In this document: positions 4,732 to 5,484 of the stretch, piece by piece
Numbering within the stretch: the first letter of the stretch is position 1
How the letters are laid out: each line of letters opens with the position of its first letter
Source: Nocardioidaceae bacterium
GTDB taxonomy: Bacteria; Actinomycetota; Actinomycetes; Propionibacteriales; Nocardioidaceae
DNA: 5,484 bases
Assembly (NCBI GenBank): GCA_013698435.1
Contig: JACCVA010000403.1
Location: 1-5,484, forward strand
Direction of reading: 5' to 3'
Made by a program: the position numbers and the translations under genes
The notes under the pieces: model-generated
Seen by the model: only the letters and a program-made list of their open reading frames with translations
The model's database searches: none
Told to the model about the DNA's origin: nothing

Positions 4732-5484
4732 TCGGCGTCGAGCTGCACAAGATGCTGCGTGACCGGCGCACCTGGATCACGATCGGTCTCCTCGACGCGC
4801 TCCCCACGCTGGTGGCGATCTTGTTGGCGGTGACAGATCTCGGTCCGCGGCCGGGCACCGGTCCGGCGTTCCTGTCGGCTGTTCTGGCAGACGGGAAGCT
4901 CTTCCCGTTGGCGGCTATCGCGATCGTGCTGCCGCTCTTCATGCCGGCTGCCGTCGCAGTGGTCGCCGGTGAGGCGATCGCCGGTGAGGCGCAGTCGGGC
5001 ACCCTTCGCTACGTCTTGGTGCGGCCTGTCGGCCGGACGCGGCTGCTGGTGGCCAAGCTCGTCAGCGTGATGACGTTCGTGCTGCTGGCGGTGCTGGTCG
5101 TGGCGGTCACGGCCTACGTCACCGGCTCACTGCTGCTCGGCAACCAGTCGATCGCCGCCGCCACCACCAGCGTCTCGGGCACGTCCTTGTCCACGCAGGA
5201 GCTGGCCGGACGCACTGCGCTGGCGCTGATCTACGCCATCTTGTCGATGTTGGGGGTGGCGGCCATCGCGCTGTTCTTGTCGACCGTCACCGAGTCGCCG
5301 TTGGCAGCCGCGCTCGGGACGCTCGCAGTACTGATCGCGTCGACACTGCTCCTGACCCTGGATGCTGCCACCTCCTTGCACCCCTATCTGCCGACGCGCT
5401 ACTGGCTGTCGTTCGTCGACCTGTTCCGCGACCCCATCCTGTGGCGCAACGTGGGCCGCGGCGCCGGCCTCCAGGCGGCGTACG
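4728..5484 (+). CDS. ABC-2 family permease, BcrB type, 3' end outside the window
   Basis: The frame from GTG at 4728 stays open to the window edge (252 codons). It reads M-I-G-V-E-L-H-K-M-L-R-D-R-R-T-W, the usual amphipathic start of ABC-2 permeases. Membrane spans are visible at about residues 16-35, 58-79, 110-137, 164-186 and 192-211, which leaves one span expected beyond the edge. The conserved cytoplasmic coupling region A-G-E-x-x-S-G-T-L-R-Y-V-L-V-R-P (80-100) precedes span three and is where the ATPase docks. The outer loop around 138-160 is Ser/Thr-rich. Family members run near 270-290 residues, so perhaps 20-40 are missing. The GTGA overlap with the ATPase stop implies coupled translation and a 1:1 complex. 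No good Shine-Dalgarno sequence precedes it. Confidence 0.92.
   Translation, partial: MIGVELHKMLRDRRTWITIGLLDALPTLVAILLAVTDLGPRPGTGPAFLSAVLADGKLFPLAAIAIVLPLFMPAAVAVVAGEAIAGEAQSGTLRYVLVRPVGRTRLLVAKLVSVMTFVLLAVLVVAVTAYVTGSLLLGNQSIAAATTSVSGTSLSTQELAGRTALALIYAILSMLGVAAIALFLSTVTESPLAAALGTLAVLIASTLLLTLDAATSLHPYLPTRYWLSFVDLFRDPILWRNVGRGAGLQAAY

Noticed and set aside
4963..4991. Tandem 14-base repeat (15-base period) in the permease gene
   Set aside because: It encodes A-G-E-A twice within the conserved coupling region, and the repeat is best explained by protein sequence and codon choice. Two copies do not make a repeat array.
4610..5002. Minus-strand open frame spanning the ATPase/permease junction
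   Set aside because: It is the antisense shadow of two well-supported coupled genes, with no recognisable product.
5127..5381. Minus-strand open frame rich in Gln/Arg/Gly
   Set aside because: It lies wholly inside the permease gene and is low in complexity.

Overview
The window looks like chromosomal DNA from a high-GC Gram-positive actinobacterium. The codons end mostly in G or C, GTG starts are frequent, one promoter has the actinobacterial SigB/SigF form, and small actinobacterial membrane proteins are present. Protein style suggests Nocardioidaceae or a relative (Propionibacteriales), but that is a judgement from pattern memory, not a search. All supported genes lie on the + strand.

Layout: (1) 1-1066 is the 3' part of a secreted thermolysin-family (M4) zinc metallopeptidase with a C-terminal jelly-roll/MAM-like accessory domain. 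The reading frame breaks at an AAA run at 811-813. One missing A there accounts for the whole break, so this is either a sequencing or assembly error or a real frameshift. (2) 1091-1145 is a long, near-perfect hairpin that probably terminates the peptidase transcript. (3) 1211-1369 encodes a 52-residue hydrophobic membrane protein, perhaps on a leaderless transcript. (4) 1370-1490 has no gene but carries a good SigB/SigF-type promoter, followed by a perfect AGGAGG ribosome binding site. (5) 1491-1688 encodes a 65-residue single-span protein with two outer cysteines. (6) 1713-2666 encodes an inosine-uridine-type nucleoside hydrolase with its metal and acid residues intact. It lies 24 bases downstream with no ribosome binding site or promoter of its own that I can see. 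(7) 2717-3826, 3823-4731 and 4728-end form a tight operon joined by two GTGA overlaps: a secreted LolA/RseB-fold protein, a BcrA-type ABC ATPase and an ABC-2 (BcrB-type) permease cut by the window end. A possible leaderless promoter lies just before the first gene.

How the genes may work together: the last three genes almost certainly make one membrane system, in which a two-subunit ABC transporter works with an exported protein folded like lipid or lipoprotein binders. The substrate is unknown. The small membrane protein at 1491, and possibly the nucleoside hydrolase through read-through, look tied to the general stress response through the SigB-like promoter. I see no CRISPR array, tRNA, rRNA, insertion sequence, toxin-antitoxin pair or phage defence locus. 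The least conventional items are the exported RseB-like protein coupled to an ABC exporter, the stress promoter in front of an uncharacterised cysteine-containing micro-membrane protein, and the one-base frame break in the peptidase.
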